Origin: Streptomyces diastatochromogenes
Lineage (GTDB): Bacteria > Actinomycetota > Actinomycetes > Streptomycetales > Streptomycetaceae
DNA: 64,000 nucleotides
NCBI GenBank assembly: GCA_026913215.1
Contig: JAPTYK010000001.1
Location: 930,001 to 994,000 of the forward strand
Direction of reading: 5' to 3'
The notes beneath the pieces were generated by a model. That model searched no databases, was not told where the DNA came from, and saw only the letters and a program-made list of their open reading frames with translations. Every line of letters starts with the position of its first letter. The stretch's first letter is position 1. Positions 19,374 through 30,381 of this stretch are shown piece by piece. Both the position numbers and the translations under genes were made by a program.

Positions 19374-22364
19374 CCTCCCACCGCCTCGTCCCTGACCACC
19401 AGCGAGGCCAGCGCGGCCCGGGTCTCCACCCCCGTCTTGCGGTAGACCCGGGCGACATGGCTCTCGACCGTGCGGGGGCTCAGACAGAGCCGGTCGGCCA
19501 CGGCCTGGTTGGTGAGCCCCTCCGCCACCAGGGCCGATATCTCCCGCTCGCGCGGGGTGAGGACGGCGAGCCGGCCGCCGGTGCCGCCGCCCGGGGCGGC
19601 GCGGGCCGGGTGCGGTCGGCCAGGTCCACGAACAGGCGGCGCCGCTCCCGGCGGCCAGCCGGCGGCCCCTCCGCCAGGCGTCGGCGGCCCGCGCCCCGTC
19701 GCCCGCGGCCTGGAACTGGGGGCGGCGAGGAGCAGGCCGTGGGCCTCGCGCAGGGTCGCGCCGGAGCGCGCGCAGTCCCTGGCCGCCTCGGTGAACGCGC
19801 GGGCGGCGGCCGCCGGTTCGCCCCGCCGGGCCAGCACCCTCCCCGGGCGCGGTGTGCCGCGCCGCGCTGGACAGGCAGCCCGAGCCGCTCCGCCTCCGCG
19901 AGGGCCCGGCGGGCGATCCGCTCGGCCTCCGGGAGGTCCCCGGCGGCGAGGGCCGCGCCGGTGAGGACCTCCAGATAGCCGGGGCGCAGCGAGGGCTGGA
20001 GCCGGAGAGGTCCCGGTCGCCGCCCGCGCGCACGAGCACCTCCCGCACCCGGTGGGGGTCCTGGTCGAGCGGGACGGCGTGGGCGAGCATGCAGCGGGCC
20101 TGGGTGGCCCACCAGCCCTCGGCGGTCCCCACGGTGGCCGCGGCCTCCTCCGCCGCGGCCGGTGCCTCAGGGTCGCCGAGGGGCGGGCGTGCAGGAGGAC
20201 GGTGGCCCGGAGCGCCCGGCTGAAGCCGAGGAGTTCGGCGCCGCCGAGGTACGGGCCACCGCGAGGGCCTCCTCGGCCTGGTCGAGGGCGGTGCCGACCC
20301 TGCCGGTGAGGAGGTGGACGTACGCCGAGCAGAGCAGGAGCTGCGAGAGGGCGAAGGGGCGTCCGGCGCGGCGGGCCATCGTGATGCCCCGGGCGGCGTG
20401 CCGCTCGGCCGCCGCGTACTGCTCCAGGAAGGCCTCGCTCCAGCCGAGCCGCACCAGTGATTCGGCGTGGTCGGCCAGCCGGCCGTCGGTGCAGGCGTCG
20501 GTGAGGGCGGCGGCCTCGGCGGCGTGCGCGCGGGCGGTCGCGGTGTCGCCCTCGTAGGCCTCGCCGAGGGCGGACAGGGTGAGGACCTCGGCCGTCCCCG
20601 TCTCGTCGTGGCGCCGCCGGGCCCCGTCGAGGTTCTCCGTGACCACGGGGCGGACCTCGGGGTAGCGGGCGGCGAACAGGGCCCTGGAGCCCCATTCGAC
20701 GACCAGCCGGGTCCTCAGGTCCGGCCGGGGGCCGGGGGCCGGGCCAGTTCGCGGCGGAGCAGGGCGTCCGCCTCGGGGTAGCGGCCGAGGTGGCGCTCCA
20801 TGAACGCGCAGAGCAGCACGGCCGGGGTCCGCCACTCCGCCTCCCCGGGTCCTCCTTCCCCCGCCTCGATGAGGTGGTGGAGGAGGTCCCGGCTCTCCGC
20901 GACGCGCCCCGCCGAGCCGAGGGCACGGGCCCTCCGGAGAGTCAGTTCGCGCCGGGCGGCGTGGTGTTCAGGGGCGTCCGGCAGCAGGGCGAGCACCGCC
21001 CCAGCCAGTCGGCGGCGCGCGCGGGATCGGCCGCCCCGATCCGCCCGGCGGCCTCGGTCAGTTCGGCGGCGACGGCCGGGTCCCAGGCGGTCACCGCCCG
21101 CACCAGGTGCGGGGCACGCTCGGTCACCGGCGCCCCGGCCCCGGCAAGCGCCTCCGCCGCCCTCCGGTGCAGCTCCCGGCGGCGCCACGGATCGAGCGCC
21201 CCGAGCAGCAGTTCGGGCAGCGCCGGATGCCGCAGGGCGAGGCCCCGTCCGTCCGGCCCGTACCGGACGAGGTCCCGCCGCACGAGCTCCCGCAGCACGG
21301 CCTCGTGCCCGGCCCCGGAAGAACCGCCCCCACCCGTCTCCGGGGACGACGCCCCTGGCCGCCTCCGCCGGCACCCGCCGGGCGGGTACGTCAGGCGCGA
21401 CCGCCGGGGCGGGACCCCGGGCAGGGTCAGGGCTGGGCCCGGCACAGGGCTCGGGACGGGCCCCGGGGCAGGGTCCGGAGCTGAACTCGGCGCGAAACCC
21501 GGCGCCCGGCGCGACATCGCTGCGAGCAGTTCCGGTGTCGCGCGGGGGCCGAGGACCGCGAGGGACTCCACGGTCGAGCGCTGTTCGGGGTCGAGTGGGG
21601 CGAGTTCGGTGAGGAGGGCTGTCATCGGGCCGGTTGCCGGGGCTGCGGTGTCGCGGGGTGGGCGGTGTGGGCGAGGGCGCGGTAGTAGAGGGGTTGCCAC
21701 GGCTCGTGGTGTGGATCTGCTGTGCGAGACCGGGTGGTAGCCCGGCGCCGAGGCTTTCGGCGCAGTCCTCGGCCGTCAGGGGCGAGGGCCAGCCGCGCGA
21801 GGTCCCGGCGTCGTCGGCGCGGGCGAGGGCGGAGGCCAGGGCGGGCGGGGTCTGGCGTTCGCGCCGGGCCAGTACGAGCAGGACGGGGACCGGGGCGGGT
21901 GCCGGAGGAGGTGGTCGACGAGCGCGAGGGAGGCGGGTCGCCGCCGTGCAGGTCGTCGAGGACCAGCACGAGCCCGGGGCCGGGACCCGGGCCAGCGCGG
22001 CCGCGACCCGCCGGACCTCTGCGGCGCTCTCGACGAGCTCGGCGAGCGCGGCCAGGTCCGGGGCGCAGGCGCGGTCGCGGTGGTCCAGGTCGGCGAACGC
22101 GTCCACGAACGGCTGGAAGGGGACGCCCTGTTCGGGCGCGGCTGCCGCCCGGCCGTGCAGGACCCGCGCCCCGTGCCGGCCGGCCCCGGCCGCGAAGGCG
22201 GTGAGCAGGCGGGTCTTGCCGATGCCCGGCTCGCCCGTGACGTCCACGGCCGCCGGGCCCGTGCCCCGGTCCGGGCGCGGAGCAGGGCGTCCAGCCGGTC
22301 GAGCTCCCAGGTCCGCCCGGGGAGGGCGCGCGGTCGGCGCGCCCTGGTCCGCGTTGGTGTCCAC
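19355..22364 (-). CDS. LAL-type LuxR regulator with N-terminal AAA ATPase, heavily frame-broken
   Basis: GTG at 22364 (DTNADQGAPTAR). Walker A VTGEPGIGKTRLLTAFAAG lies near residue 45; a degenerate Walker B region follows (LVLDDLHGGD in a shifted frame). A TPR-like middle of about 550 residues leads to a C-terminal LuxR HTH: LTPREREISALVAEGLTNQAVADRL with SPRTVESHVARVYRKTG. This is the large ATP-binding LuxR architecture (about 1,000 residues), which in Streptomyces often controls secondary metabolism or carbon use. More than ten frame changes are needed. The last 19 bp overlap antisense with the end of the kinase gene. Confidence 0.85.
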
Positions 22365-22424
22365 GTCCGTCCCCCTGTCGTGCCGTCTCCCCGTCCTCAG
22401 TTGTACGGCACGGCACCGACAGGG

Positions 22425-23267
22425 TCAGCCGGTGGTGAGGTCCTTGAAGGCGCGGGTCTGTTCCGTGATGGCCCGTTCGGTGGGGAGGCGTTCGATCGAC
22501 GAGGCTCCGAAGAAGCCGACGACGCCGGTGGTGTGCTCCAGGACGTACCGGGCGTCCTCGGGCTCGGCGATGGGTCCGCCGTGGCAGAGCACGAGGACGT
22601 CGGGGTTCACCCGCTTGGCGGCGTCGTGCATCTCCTGGACGGCGGCGGCGGCCCGGTCGAGCGTCATGGCCGTGCCCGCGCCGATGGCGCCCTTGGTGGT
22701 GAGGCCGACGTGCGGCACCAGGACGTCGGCGCCGGCCGCGGCCATGTCGGCGGCCTGCTGCGGGTCGAAGACGTACGGGGCGGTGAGCAGGTCGCGCTCG
22801 TGGGCGGCGCGGACCATGTCGACCTCCAGGCCGTACCCCATGCCGGTCTCCTCCAGGTTGACCCGGAAGGTGCCGTCGTACAGGCCGACCGTGGGGAAGT
22901 TCTGCACGCCGGCGAAGCCCATGGCCTTGAGTTCGTCGAGGAAGAGGTCCATGCGGCGGAAGGGGTCGGTGCCGCAGACGCCGGCGAGGACGGGCGTGTC
23001 GCGGACCACGGGGAGCACCTCGCGGGCCATGTCCTGGACGATCGCGTTGGCGTCCCCGTACGGCAGGAGGCCGGCGAGCGAGCCGCGTCCGGCCATCCGG
23101 TAGCGGCCGGAGTTGTAGATGATCAGGAGGTCGACCCCGCCGGCCTCGGCGCATTTGGCGGACAGTCCGGTTCCCGCGCCCGCCCCGATGATCGGGCGGC
23201 CCGCGGCGACCTGGGCGCGGAGCCGGTCGAGCACGTCCTGGCGGCTGATGGTGGTCACGGTGGTCAC
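22425..23267 (-). CDS. Phosphoenolpyruvate hydrolase-family TIM-barrel protein
   Basis: Intact, 280 residues. The PEP_hydrolase family (PF09370) pattern is clear: [128 protein letters not shown]. The barrel resembles PEP mutase/isocitrate lyase enzymes; the true reaction is not established for most members. ATG at 23267 overlaps the upstream gene stop by 4 bp (ATGA), so it is translationally coupled to the Tm-1-like gene. Together the two match the two halves of tomato Tm-1. Confidence 0.93.
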   Translation of the reverse strand: MTTVTTISRQDVLDRLRAQVAAGRPIIGAGAGTGLSAKCAEAGGVDLLIIYNSGRYRMAGRGSLAGLLPYGDANAIVQDMAREVLPVVRDTPVLAGVCGTDPFRRMDLFLDELKAMGFAGVQNFPTVGLYDGTFRVNLEETGMGYGLEVDMVRAAHERDLLTAPYVFDPQQAADMAAAGADVLVPHVGLTTKGAIGAGTAMTLDRAAAAVQEMHDAAKRVNPDVLVLCHGGPIAEPEDARYVLEHTTGVVGFFGASSIERLPTERAITEQTRAFKDLTTG

Positions 23268-24528
23268 TCCTCGGTGTCCCGGCGGGCGGCGGCGCGGGCC
23301 TTCTCGGTGATCAGCTGGTGGAGGCGGTCGGCCATGGCGACCGCGAAGGAGGGGTCGTTGACGTGGGTGTCGAGTTCGTGGATGCGGACCTCGCCGCCCA
23401 CGACGGCGGCGCGCAGCGCGTCGAGTCCGGCGCGGTCCGCCTCGGGGTCCTCGAAGGGTCCGCCGGCCGTGTCCACGGCGGAGACGCCGCGCAGGGGCCA
23501 GAAGACCTCGGCGGGGCCGCGCGCGGCGCGGAGCTTGCGGCCGATCCCGGTGCCGAGTTCGGCCATCTCGCGCGCGGTGGTGCGCATCAGGGTGACCGTG
23601 GCGTTGTGGATGAGCAGCCGGCGTTCGGCGAACCGCTCGGGGACGGTCGCGGCGGGCCCGAAGTTGACCATGTCGAGCGCTCCGGGGGCGACGACCTGGG
23701 GGATGCCGACGGCTCCGGCGGCGGTGAGCCAGGAGGGTCCGGCGCTGAGCACGCCGCCGACGAGCTCGTCGGCGAGTTCGGTGGTGGTCAGGTCGAGGAC
23801 GCCGTCGAGCATGCCGTCCCTGGCGAGCTTCTCGACGGCCCGGCCGCCGGCGCCGGTGGCGTGGAAGACGAGGACCTCGTAGCCGAGTTCGGCGAGCCGG
23901 GCGCGGGCCGCGTCGACGGCCGGGGTGGTCACGCCGAACATGGTGGCCGCGACGACCGGCCGTCCCCGGCCGGCGGACTCGTCGTGGTTGCGCTCGTGGC
24001 GGCGGGCCATGCCGGCGGCGGCGCGGCGGCGTTGCCGAGGACCTGGCGGGACACGGAGTTGAGCCCGGAGATGTCGACGACGCTGTACATCAGGGTGAGG
24101 TCGCTGCTGTCGACGTACGGGGAGACGTCCCCGCCGGCCATGGTGCTGACGAGCACCTTCGGGACGCCGATGGGCAGTGCCCGCATGGCCTGGGCGGCGA
24201 TCGCGGAGCCTCCGCTGCCGGCGGCGGCGAGCACGGCGTGCAGCTTTCCCTTGCGGTAGAGGTCGACGACGATCCTGGTGAGGCCCTGGGCCATGGCGGC
24301 GACGGCGGCGCCGCGGTCGCCGGCGGTGCGGAGCCGTGCCAGGTCGTGGCCGGCGGCCCGTGCGACGACGTCGGCGGGGACGTCGGCCGCCGGTGCCTGG
24401 GCGGGCGGCGGCATGACCCCGGTGTCGACGAGGAGGACCTCGCTGCCGTACTCCCTGAGCCGCTCGCGCAGCCAGGCGTACTCCTCCCCCTTGGTGTCCA
24501 GTGTGCCGACCAGCACGACGGTCGCCAT
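23264..24528 (-). CDS. Tm-1-like ATP-binding (UPF0261) protein, one frame break
   Basis: ATG at 24528. Residues 1-190 ([91 protein letters not shown]) and 200-420 ([82 protein letters not shown]) make a complete UPF0261 protein. The tomato homologue uses this domain to bind viral replicase and ATP. A single G missing near 24,010 splits it. It forms an operon with the PEP-hydrolase gene (4-bp overlap) and is divergent from a MocR regulator across 165 bp. Confidence 0.92.
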
Positions 24529-24693
24529 GCCCTCACCCTTCTCCCGGTCCCGTACCCGTGTGTCCGGTCCCGTGCCCGGTCCCGCCGGTGTCGATCCTCC
24601 GCCGGGTGACCTGCGGCGACAACGACCAGTCGGGGCGGATTGGCCTGCGCCGCGGAGATCGCCGGGCGGCTGCCGTGCAGCAAGATGGGGGTC

Positions 24694-26137
24694 ATGACCA
24701 GGATCGCTTCGACCCGTCTGTCCCGACTTCTCACCGGCTGGTCGTCGGAGGGGACGGGACCGCTGCCCCGGCGGCTCGCGGACGCGCTGCGGGAGCTGGC
24801 CGAGCGCGGGGACGTGCCCGGCGGGAGCGCGCTGCCCTCGCAGCGCGAACTGGCCGTGGTGCTCGGGTGAGCCGGTCGACCGTGACGGCCGCGTACGGTC
24901 TCCTGGAGGGCGAGGGGTGGCTGGAGAGCGTGCGGGGCAGCGGCTCCCGGCTGCGGGGGTCGAGCGCGCTCGACCGGTACGTCGCCGAGGGGCGGCTCGT
25001 GAGTTTCAACGCGCGGCCGGAGGGCCCCGGCACCGCCGATCTGTCGAGCGGCGCGCTGCCCGGACTCGGCGCCGTCGGCGAGGCCGTCGGGGCGCTCACC
25101 CAGGACGACCTGGGGGGCCTGCTCGGGGACGACGGCTACCACCCGTACGGGATTCCCGCGTTGCGCGAGGGCATCGCCGCGTACTACCGGGCGGCGGGGG
25201 TGGCGACGGAGGCGGAACAGATCCTGGTGACCTCGGGCTCGCAGCAGGCGGTGTGGCTGGTGGCGCAGGCGCTGGTCGACCCGGGCGACACGGTGGTCGT
25301 GGAGAACCCCACCTACCGGGGAGCGCTGGAGGCCCTGCGGGCGCGGGGTGCCCGGCTGGTCCCGGTCGGCGGGGACGGGCCGGACGGCGGTGAGGACGGA
25401 AGCGGTCCGGCGGAGCTGCGGCGCCTTCGCGCCCACGGGCGGCCCCGGCTGGTGTACCTCCAGCCGACCGTCCACAACCCGACCGGGCGTACGCTCGGCG
25501 GCGCGGCGCGCCGGGGTGGCAGCGGGTCCTCGCGGAGCGGGGGCTGTTCACGGTCGAGGACACGGCCTGCGCCGAACTCGCCCTGGGGAGCGGCGAGGGC
25601 GACGACGCCGTCGCGCCGGTGCCGCTCGTGGCCGGTCTGCCGATGGCCTCGACGGTGACCGTCGGGACCCTCTCGAAGCTGTTCTGGGGCGGGCTGCGGG
25701 TGGGCTGGGTCCGTTCCTCGCCGCAGGTGGTGGCCCGGCTCGCGAAGATCAAGACCTCGGTGGACCTGGCCTGCTCGGTGGTGGACCAGCTCGTCGCCGT
25801 CCGTCTGCTCGACCGGCTGCCCGAGGCCCGTGCCCGGCGCAGGGCCGCACTGCGCGGGCAGCGGGACGCGGCCGAGGCGCTGGTGCGCGCGGCGGCCCGC
25901 ACTGGGAGTGGAGCCGGCCGGCGGGCGGCCCCGCGCTGTGGGTGCGGATCCCCGGGACCGACACGGAGGCGCTGGCCCAGCTGGCGCGGCGCCACGGGGT
26001 GTCGGTCGTCCCGGGGCGGCGTTCTCGCCGGTGGAGGGCTTCCGGGACCGGCTCAGGCTGCCGTACGCGCACGGGACCGGGGCCCTGGCCGCCGCGCTCC
26101 CGTCCTCCTGGAGTGCGCGGAGCGCGCGGCCGGGTGA
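24694..26137 (+). CDS. MocR-type GntR/aminotransferase regulator, frame-broken
   Basis: ATG at 24694 (MTRIASTRLSRLLTGW); an in-frame ATG is nine bases upstream. GntR winged HTH about residues 20-85 (PLPRRLADALRELAERGDVP, LPSQRELAVVLG, VSRSTVTAAYGLLEGEGWL). An aminotransferase class I/II domain follows: YHPYGIPALREGIAAYYRAAG, TSGSQQAVWLVAQALVDPGDTVV, YLQPTVHNPTGRTL, and the PLP-lysine region VTVGTLSKLFWGGLRVGWV. Such proteins use PLP for ligand sensing, not turnover. Frame changes near 24,870, 25,512, 25,905 and 26,022; about 480 residues when joined. Divergent placement makes the Tm-1/PEP-hydrolase operon its likely target. Confidence 0.9.
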
Positions 26138-26161
26138 CGGCGCGGGGTCCCGCGCGCCCGT

Positions 26162-26594
26162 TCAGGGGTGCATGCGGGCTCCCTTGAGCACCTTGTCGAC
26201 GGCGTTGCGCGGCCCGTACACGGCGAGGCCCACCAGGTCGAGCCCGCCCGCGCCCACGGCCCGTACGGCGGCGCGGTTGTCCCGGTCGTTGCCGGTGGCG
26301 AAGAGGTCGGAGGTGAACACCGCCCGGGGCAGCCCGCGCCCGAGGGCGCGGCCGTGCGCGGCGGTCAGGGTCTCCTTCGTCCCTCGAAGACCAGGACGGG
26401 CTGCCGGAACATCGGCAGGTACGGGGTGTCGTCGGCGTCGCGGTACCGCTCGCCGATCACCTCGGAAGCTCCGTACCGAGGCCGCTGACCAGGAAGGCGG
26501 TCACGTTCAGCCGCTGCCAGGTCTCCAGGTCCTCGCGCAGCAGCACGGCGATCCTGGTGTCGAAACGTACGGGCGTGTCGTCGTTCGTCGTCAT
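26162..26594 (-). CDS. DUF2000-family protein, frame-broken
   Basis: ATG at 26594 (MTTNDDTPVRFDTRIAVLLR). DUF2000 features: REDLETWQRLNVTAFLVSGLG, YLPMFRQPVLVFEG, RAVFTSDLFATGNDRDNRAAVRAVGAG and LDLVGLAVYGPRNAVDKVLKGA. About 143 residues, the family norm. Frame changes near 26,468 and 26,385. Function unknown; the fold is related to peptidyl-tRNA hydrolase II. It converges with MocR (stops 24 bp apart) and is divergent from the DUF5701 gene. Confidence 0.82.
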
Positions 26595-26762
26595 GCTCCG
26601 AGACTGCCGCCGGCCCGCCGTACGGTCTTGTACGTTCCTTGCGTCCCGCCCCGCGCACCGGGTCGTCGGGCCGGGATCCGGCTTCTCCCGTGCCGCGGTG
26701 GGAACAATTCCGCGGCGGCCGTCGTTCGATGCCTGGCCGATCCCGCCGGACCCTGGAGTGCC

Positions 26763-27413
26763 TTGACCGACACCGTGACCACCACCGCCCTCGCCCCGCT
26801 GCCCTCCCTCGCCGCGCAGGCCGAGAGACTGATCGGGCTCGGAGTGCACGAGCTCGCCGGGGAGACCGCCGACGCGCTGCGTGCCTTCGCCGGGGCCGCC
26901 GCGACCACCGACGCCCTGCTCGCCGTCCATCCGGACAGGGTCCCGGCGTCCGCGCTCGCGCCGCTGCTCCGCCGTGCCGACAAGGCGGGGTTCGTGGTCG
27001 TCGACATGCAGGACGTCGACGACTTCCGGCCGTACGGCGTCGAGCTCCCGGACGCTCCGTTCTATCTCGTCACCGGCCTCGACCGTGGCGACCACATGGC
27101 CGACTGGAGCCCCGAGGAGGCGCTGCCGGCGATCACGCGGGAGGGACGCAGTCCGCTCACGCTCGCCGAGGGGATCCACTGGGTGCTCCAGCAGCCGGCC
27201 GCCCTGGAACGCAACCGCTGCTTCATGACCATCGGGTCGCGGCTCCGCAAGGCGAACGGCGCCTACGACGCCCGTACGCCGGCGATCTGGATCAGCAACG
27301 GGACGGGGCGGGACGGCCGCGAGCGGCGCGACGCCCCGAAGGTCGGCTGGTGCTGGTGGGGGAACCGGCACACCTGGCTGGGCTTCGGCTCGGCCACGGG
27401 CCGCCGGACGTGA
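26763..27413 (+). CDS. DUF5701-family protein
   Basis: Intact, 216 residues. TTG start at 26763 (TDTVTTTALAPL) behind GGAG at 26754-26757. Conserved stretches are DMQDVDDFRPYGVELPDAPFYLVTGLDRGDHMADWSPEEALP and CFMTIGSRLRKANGAYDARTPAIWISNGTGRDGRER..PKVGWCWWGNRHTWLGF. The family is actinobacterial and uncharacterised; no transmembrane segment or known catalytic motif is visible. It ends 5 bp before a strong terminator. Confidence 0.85.
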   Translation: MTDTVTTTALAPLPSLAAQAERLIGLGVHELAGETADALRAFAGAAATTDALLAVHPDRVPASALAPLLRRADKAGFVVVDMQDVDDFRPYGVELPDAPFYLVTGLDRGDHMADWSPEEALPAITREGRSPLTLAEGIHWVLQQPAALERNRCFMTIGSRLRKANGAYDARTPAIWISNGTGRDGRERRDAPKVGWCWWGNRHTWLGFGSATGRRT

Positions 27414-27417
27414 GGAG

Positions 27418-27456
27418 GGCCGTCCGGCCCGGCCCCGAGGGCTGGGCCGGACGGCC
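27418..27456. terminator. Strong hairpin terminator
   Basis: GGCCGTCCGGCCC (27418-27430) pairs perfectly with GGGCCGGACGGCC (27444-27456), 13-base loop. It lies between the convergent DUF5701 and subtilase genes and can act in both directions. Confidence 0.88.
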
Positions 27457-27476
27457 TCGCGGCTGTCCCGGAGCGC

Positions 27477-30265
27477 CTATCGAGCGGCGTGTCCGAAGGC
27501 CACGCCGTTGGCGGCAGGCCGCCCGAGCCGGGCTTGTAGGTGGTGACGGGAGCGACCGTGCCGCCCTGGGTCACGTTGGACATCGGCAGCGCGTACAGCG
27601 CGCCGGCGGCGTTGGGGCCGAACGGCATCCCCACGTACAGCCTGGTCGCGGTGAAGTGGATGCTCCTGCCGAGTTGCTGGTCGGTGCCGGGCGTGCCGGG
27701 GATCCCGTCGCCGTCGCCCGCCTCGATCCAGCGGTCGTTCAGCCCGGCCGAGCCGGCCATGGAGAACGTGTGGACCGCGCCCGCCCTGGTCGCGGTGCCG
27801 AGGCCCTCGCCGGGCGTGCCGACCGCGAGGCGCATGGAGGCGATGGTGCTCACCGCGTTCGGGGCGGTGTTGACGGCGGCGAGCGTCTCGCCCATGCGGT
27901 CGCCGGTCTCGGAGGTGCCGGAGACCTCGTCGTCCGCGGTGCCCTGCTTGAGCTCGCGCAGATAGCTCCAGGTGCCGTCGGGCCTGATCCGGATCTGCAC
28001 CACGCGGCCCGCGTTCAGCCGGTTCTCGGTGCCCACGACCACGCCTTCGCCGGGCGAGCCGATGGCGAGGATCGAGTCGGCGGGGGTGGAGGTTCCCAGC
28101 GGCCGGTACGGGGCGATGGCCACCGCGTAGCCGAACTGGTCGCCCGCCTCGGCGTCGCCGGAGATGGCCGCGCTGTCCTGGTCGAGCCCGGCCAGGGGAA
28201 GCGGCCGGCCCTCGGGGTCGAACGCGTTGGCGTCGAAGAGGGCGACACCGCCCGCCTTCGCCTTGGTGCCGATGGCCTCGTTGGGGAACCGATGGCGATG
28301 TAGTTCTGGTCGGCGGCCAGGAGAAGCCGAAGCTGTCGTCCTTCTCGGGGTCGCCGGGGACGCCGGGCTTGTCCTGGTGGATCGTCAGGCTCGTGGTGCC
28401 GTAGACGTAGAAGGCGGTGCCCGCGTTGGTGAGCGTGCCGATGGCCTCGCCGGGCGTGCCGATCAGCAGGTACGGCCGGCCGGCGTCGTTGACCGCGGCG
28501 GCGAGCGACTGCCCCATCCGGTCGTTCGCCTCGGCGGTCGAGGCGGCGATGGCTCCGGTGCCCGCGCCCTGCTCGAAGTGCGTGGCCTTGGTGGTGCCGG
28601 CCCCAGGCCGCCGGCGGCGCCGTAGAGGATGTCGACCATGCCGGCGTCGGTGGCGGTGCCGATGTCCTCGCTCGGGGTGCCGACCACCAGGTCGGTGAAA
28701 CCGTCCTTGTTGTAGTCGAGGGTGGCGAGGGTCTCGCCGAAGTAGTCGTTGGCCTCGGAGCCGCCCGGCACCCAGTCCAGGTCCTGGCTGATCTCCGCGG
28801 TGCCCTTGCCGCCGCCGTACACGATGCGGATCAGACCGGCCTTGGCGTCCGTGCCGACGGTGGCCTGGGTGTCGGAGATCGCGATGTCCTCGGCCCCGTC
28901 GCCGTTGAAGTCGGTCATGCCGACGGGCTGGGGGGTGCTGCCCCCGCCGCCGAGCGCGGCGCCGATGTCGATGCGGGGGGTGGTGGCGCCCGTGTAGATG
29001 ATGGGCCGGCCGCTGCTCTTGAGCAGGGCCACGAGGTCGGCGACGCTCTTGGCGGGGTAGGCCTGCCTGAGTACGGCGAGGGCGCCCGCCACGTGCGGCG
29101 CCGCCATCGAAGTGCCGTTCTTGGAGGCGTAGTTGCCGCCGGGCACCGAGGACACGATGCTCGTGCCGGGGGCGAACACGTCGAGGAGCGTGCCCCGGTT
29201 GGTGAAGGAGGACAGTTCGTCGTCGTCGGTGGTGGAGCCGACCGTGACGGCGGAGGAGACGCAGCCGGGGACGCTGACGGCGTCGGTGTAGCCGTTGTTG
29301 CCGGCCGCGACCACGGTGGCGACGCCGGCGCCGAGCAGGTTGTCGATCGCCACCTTGCGCGGGTCGCTGTCGCAGGCGGTGGTGTAGTGGCCGCCGCCGA
29401 GGCTGAGGTTGGCCGCGACGATCGGCGTACCGGCCTGCTTGAGTTTCAGCACCTTTTCCAGCGCGGCCAGTTGGGCGCTGGGGAAGCTGCCGATGCAGGG
29501 CACTTCGCCGCCGCAGGCGTCGGCGGTGTTGAGCTGGGAGAACACCTGGATGGCGACGATGTCGGCGCCGGGGGCGACTCCGGTCTTCGGGGATCCGGCG
29601 GTGCCCGTGCCCTTGCCCGCGACGATGCCGGCCACATGGGTGCCGTGGTCGCAGGCGTTCAGGGCGGCGCACGGTCCGGACGCGACGTCGGCGGAGCCGG
29701 GGCCCTCCTGCTCGGCGGTGCCGTCGGGGCAGAGGCTGGTGGCGCCCAGGTCGGGGTCGATCGGCGAGAAGCAGGCCTCGGCCTTGACCCGGCCGCCCAG
29801 GAACGGGTGACGGGTGTCGACGCCGCTGTCCAGCACGGCGACGGCGGTGCCCGCTCCGGTCTTGCCCGCCTTGGCGGCCGCGTCGCCGCCGATGAGCGGG
29901 ACGCTCTCGTCCAGGGTCGCCTTCTCGGGCTTGTCCTCGGTGACGCTGACCACGCCCGGCTGGGCGGCGAGCCGGTCCAGGCCCGCCTTGTCCACCTTGA
30001 GGGTGACCACCGGCAGGGCGTCGAAGTTCTGCTTCGTCTCACCGGCGGCGGCCGCTTCGGGAATGTCCGTGCGGCTCTGGGTGAGCACGTTGACGCGGAC
30101 GGTGGAGCCGTCGGCGGTCCGGTCGTACAGCGGCGGGTCGACGACCGCGGCCGTGGCCGTGGCCACGCCGGTGGTGCTCGTCGGTGCGGTGGCCTGGGCC
30201 GGTATCGCACCCAGGGTCGTGGTCATCGCGGCGGCGACGACCGTGGTCCAGATCGTTTTCTTCAC
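27477..30265 (-). CDS. Secreted subtilisin-like (S8) protease with C-terminal FG-GAP-like repeats, frame-broken
   Basis: GTG at 30265 after GAGG. Sec signal MKKTIWTTVVAAAMTTTLG with cleavage near AQA. An inhibitor-like propeptide (VKVDKAGLDRLAAQPGVVSVTED-like segment at about 90-125) precedes the S8 domain: Asp in VAVLDSGVDTRHP, His in ACDHGTHVAGIVAG, Asn in VVAAGNNGY, Ser in NGTSMAAPHVAGALAVL near residue 415. C-terminal to about 480 are calcium-type FG-GAP/integrin-like repeats (DFNGDGAEDIAISD, DYNKDGFTDLVVGTPSEDIG, LLIGTPGEAIGTLTNAGT). About 930 residues when joined. Breaks near 28,603, 28,320, 28,285 and 27,522 leave the catalytic domain uninterrupted. Confidence 0.93.
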
Positions 30266-30381
30266 GGTGCCTCGGGGGGAGCAGGGGGCCCGGCGCGCCC
30301 CGTGGTGGGGCGGGCGCGGCCGGGCCCGTGGAGATGGAGGGGGGAGGAGATCGGGGGGACTTCAGAGGTCCCCGCCCGGGA

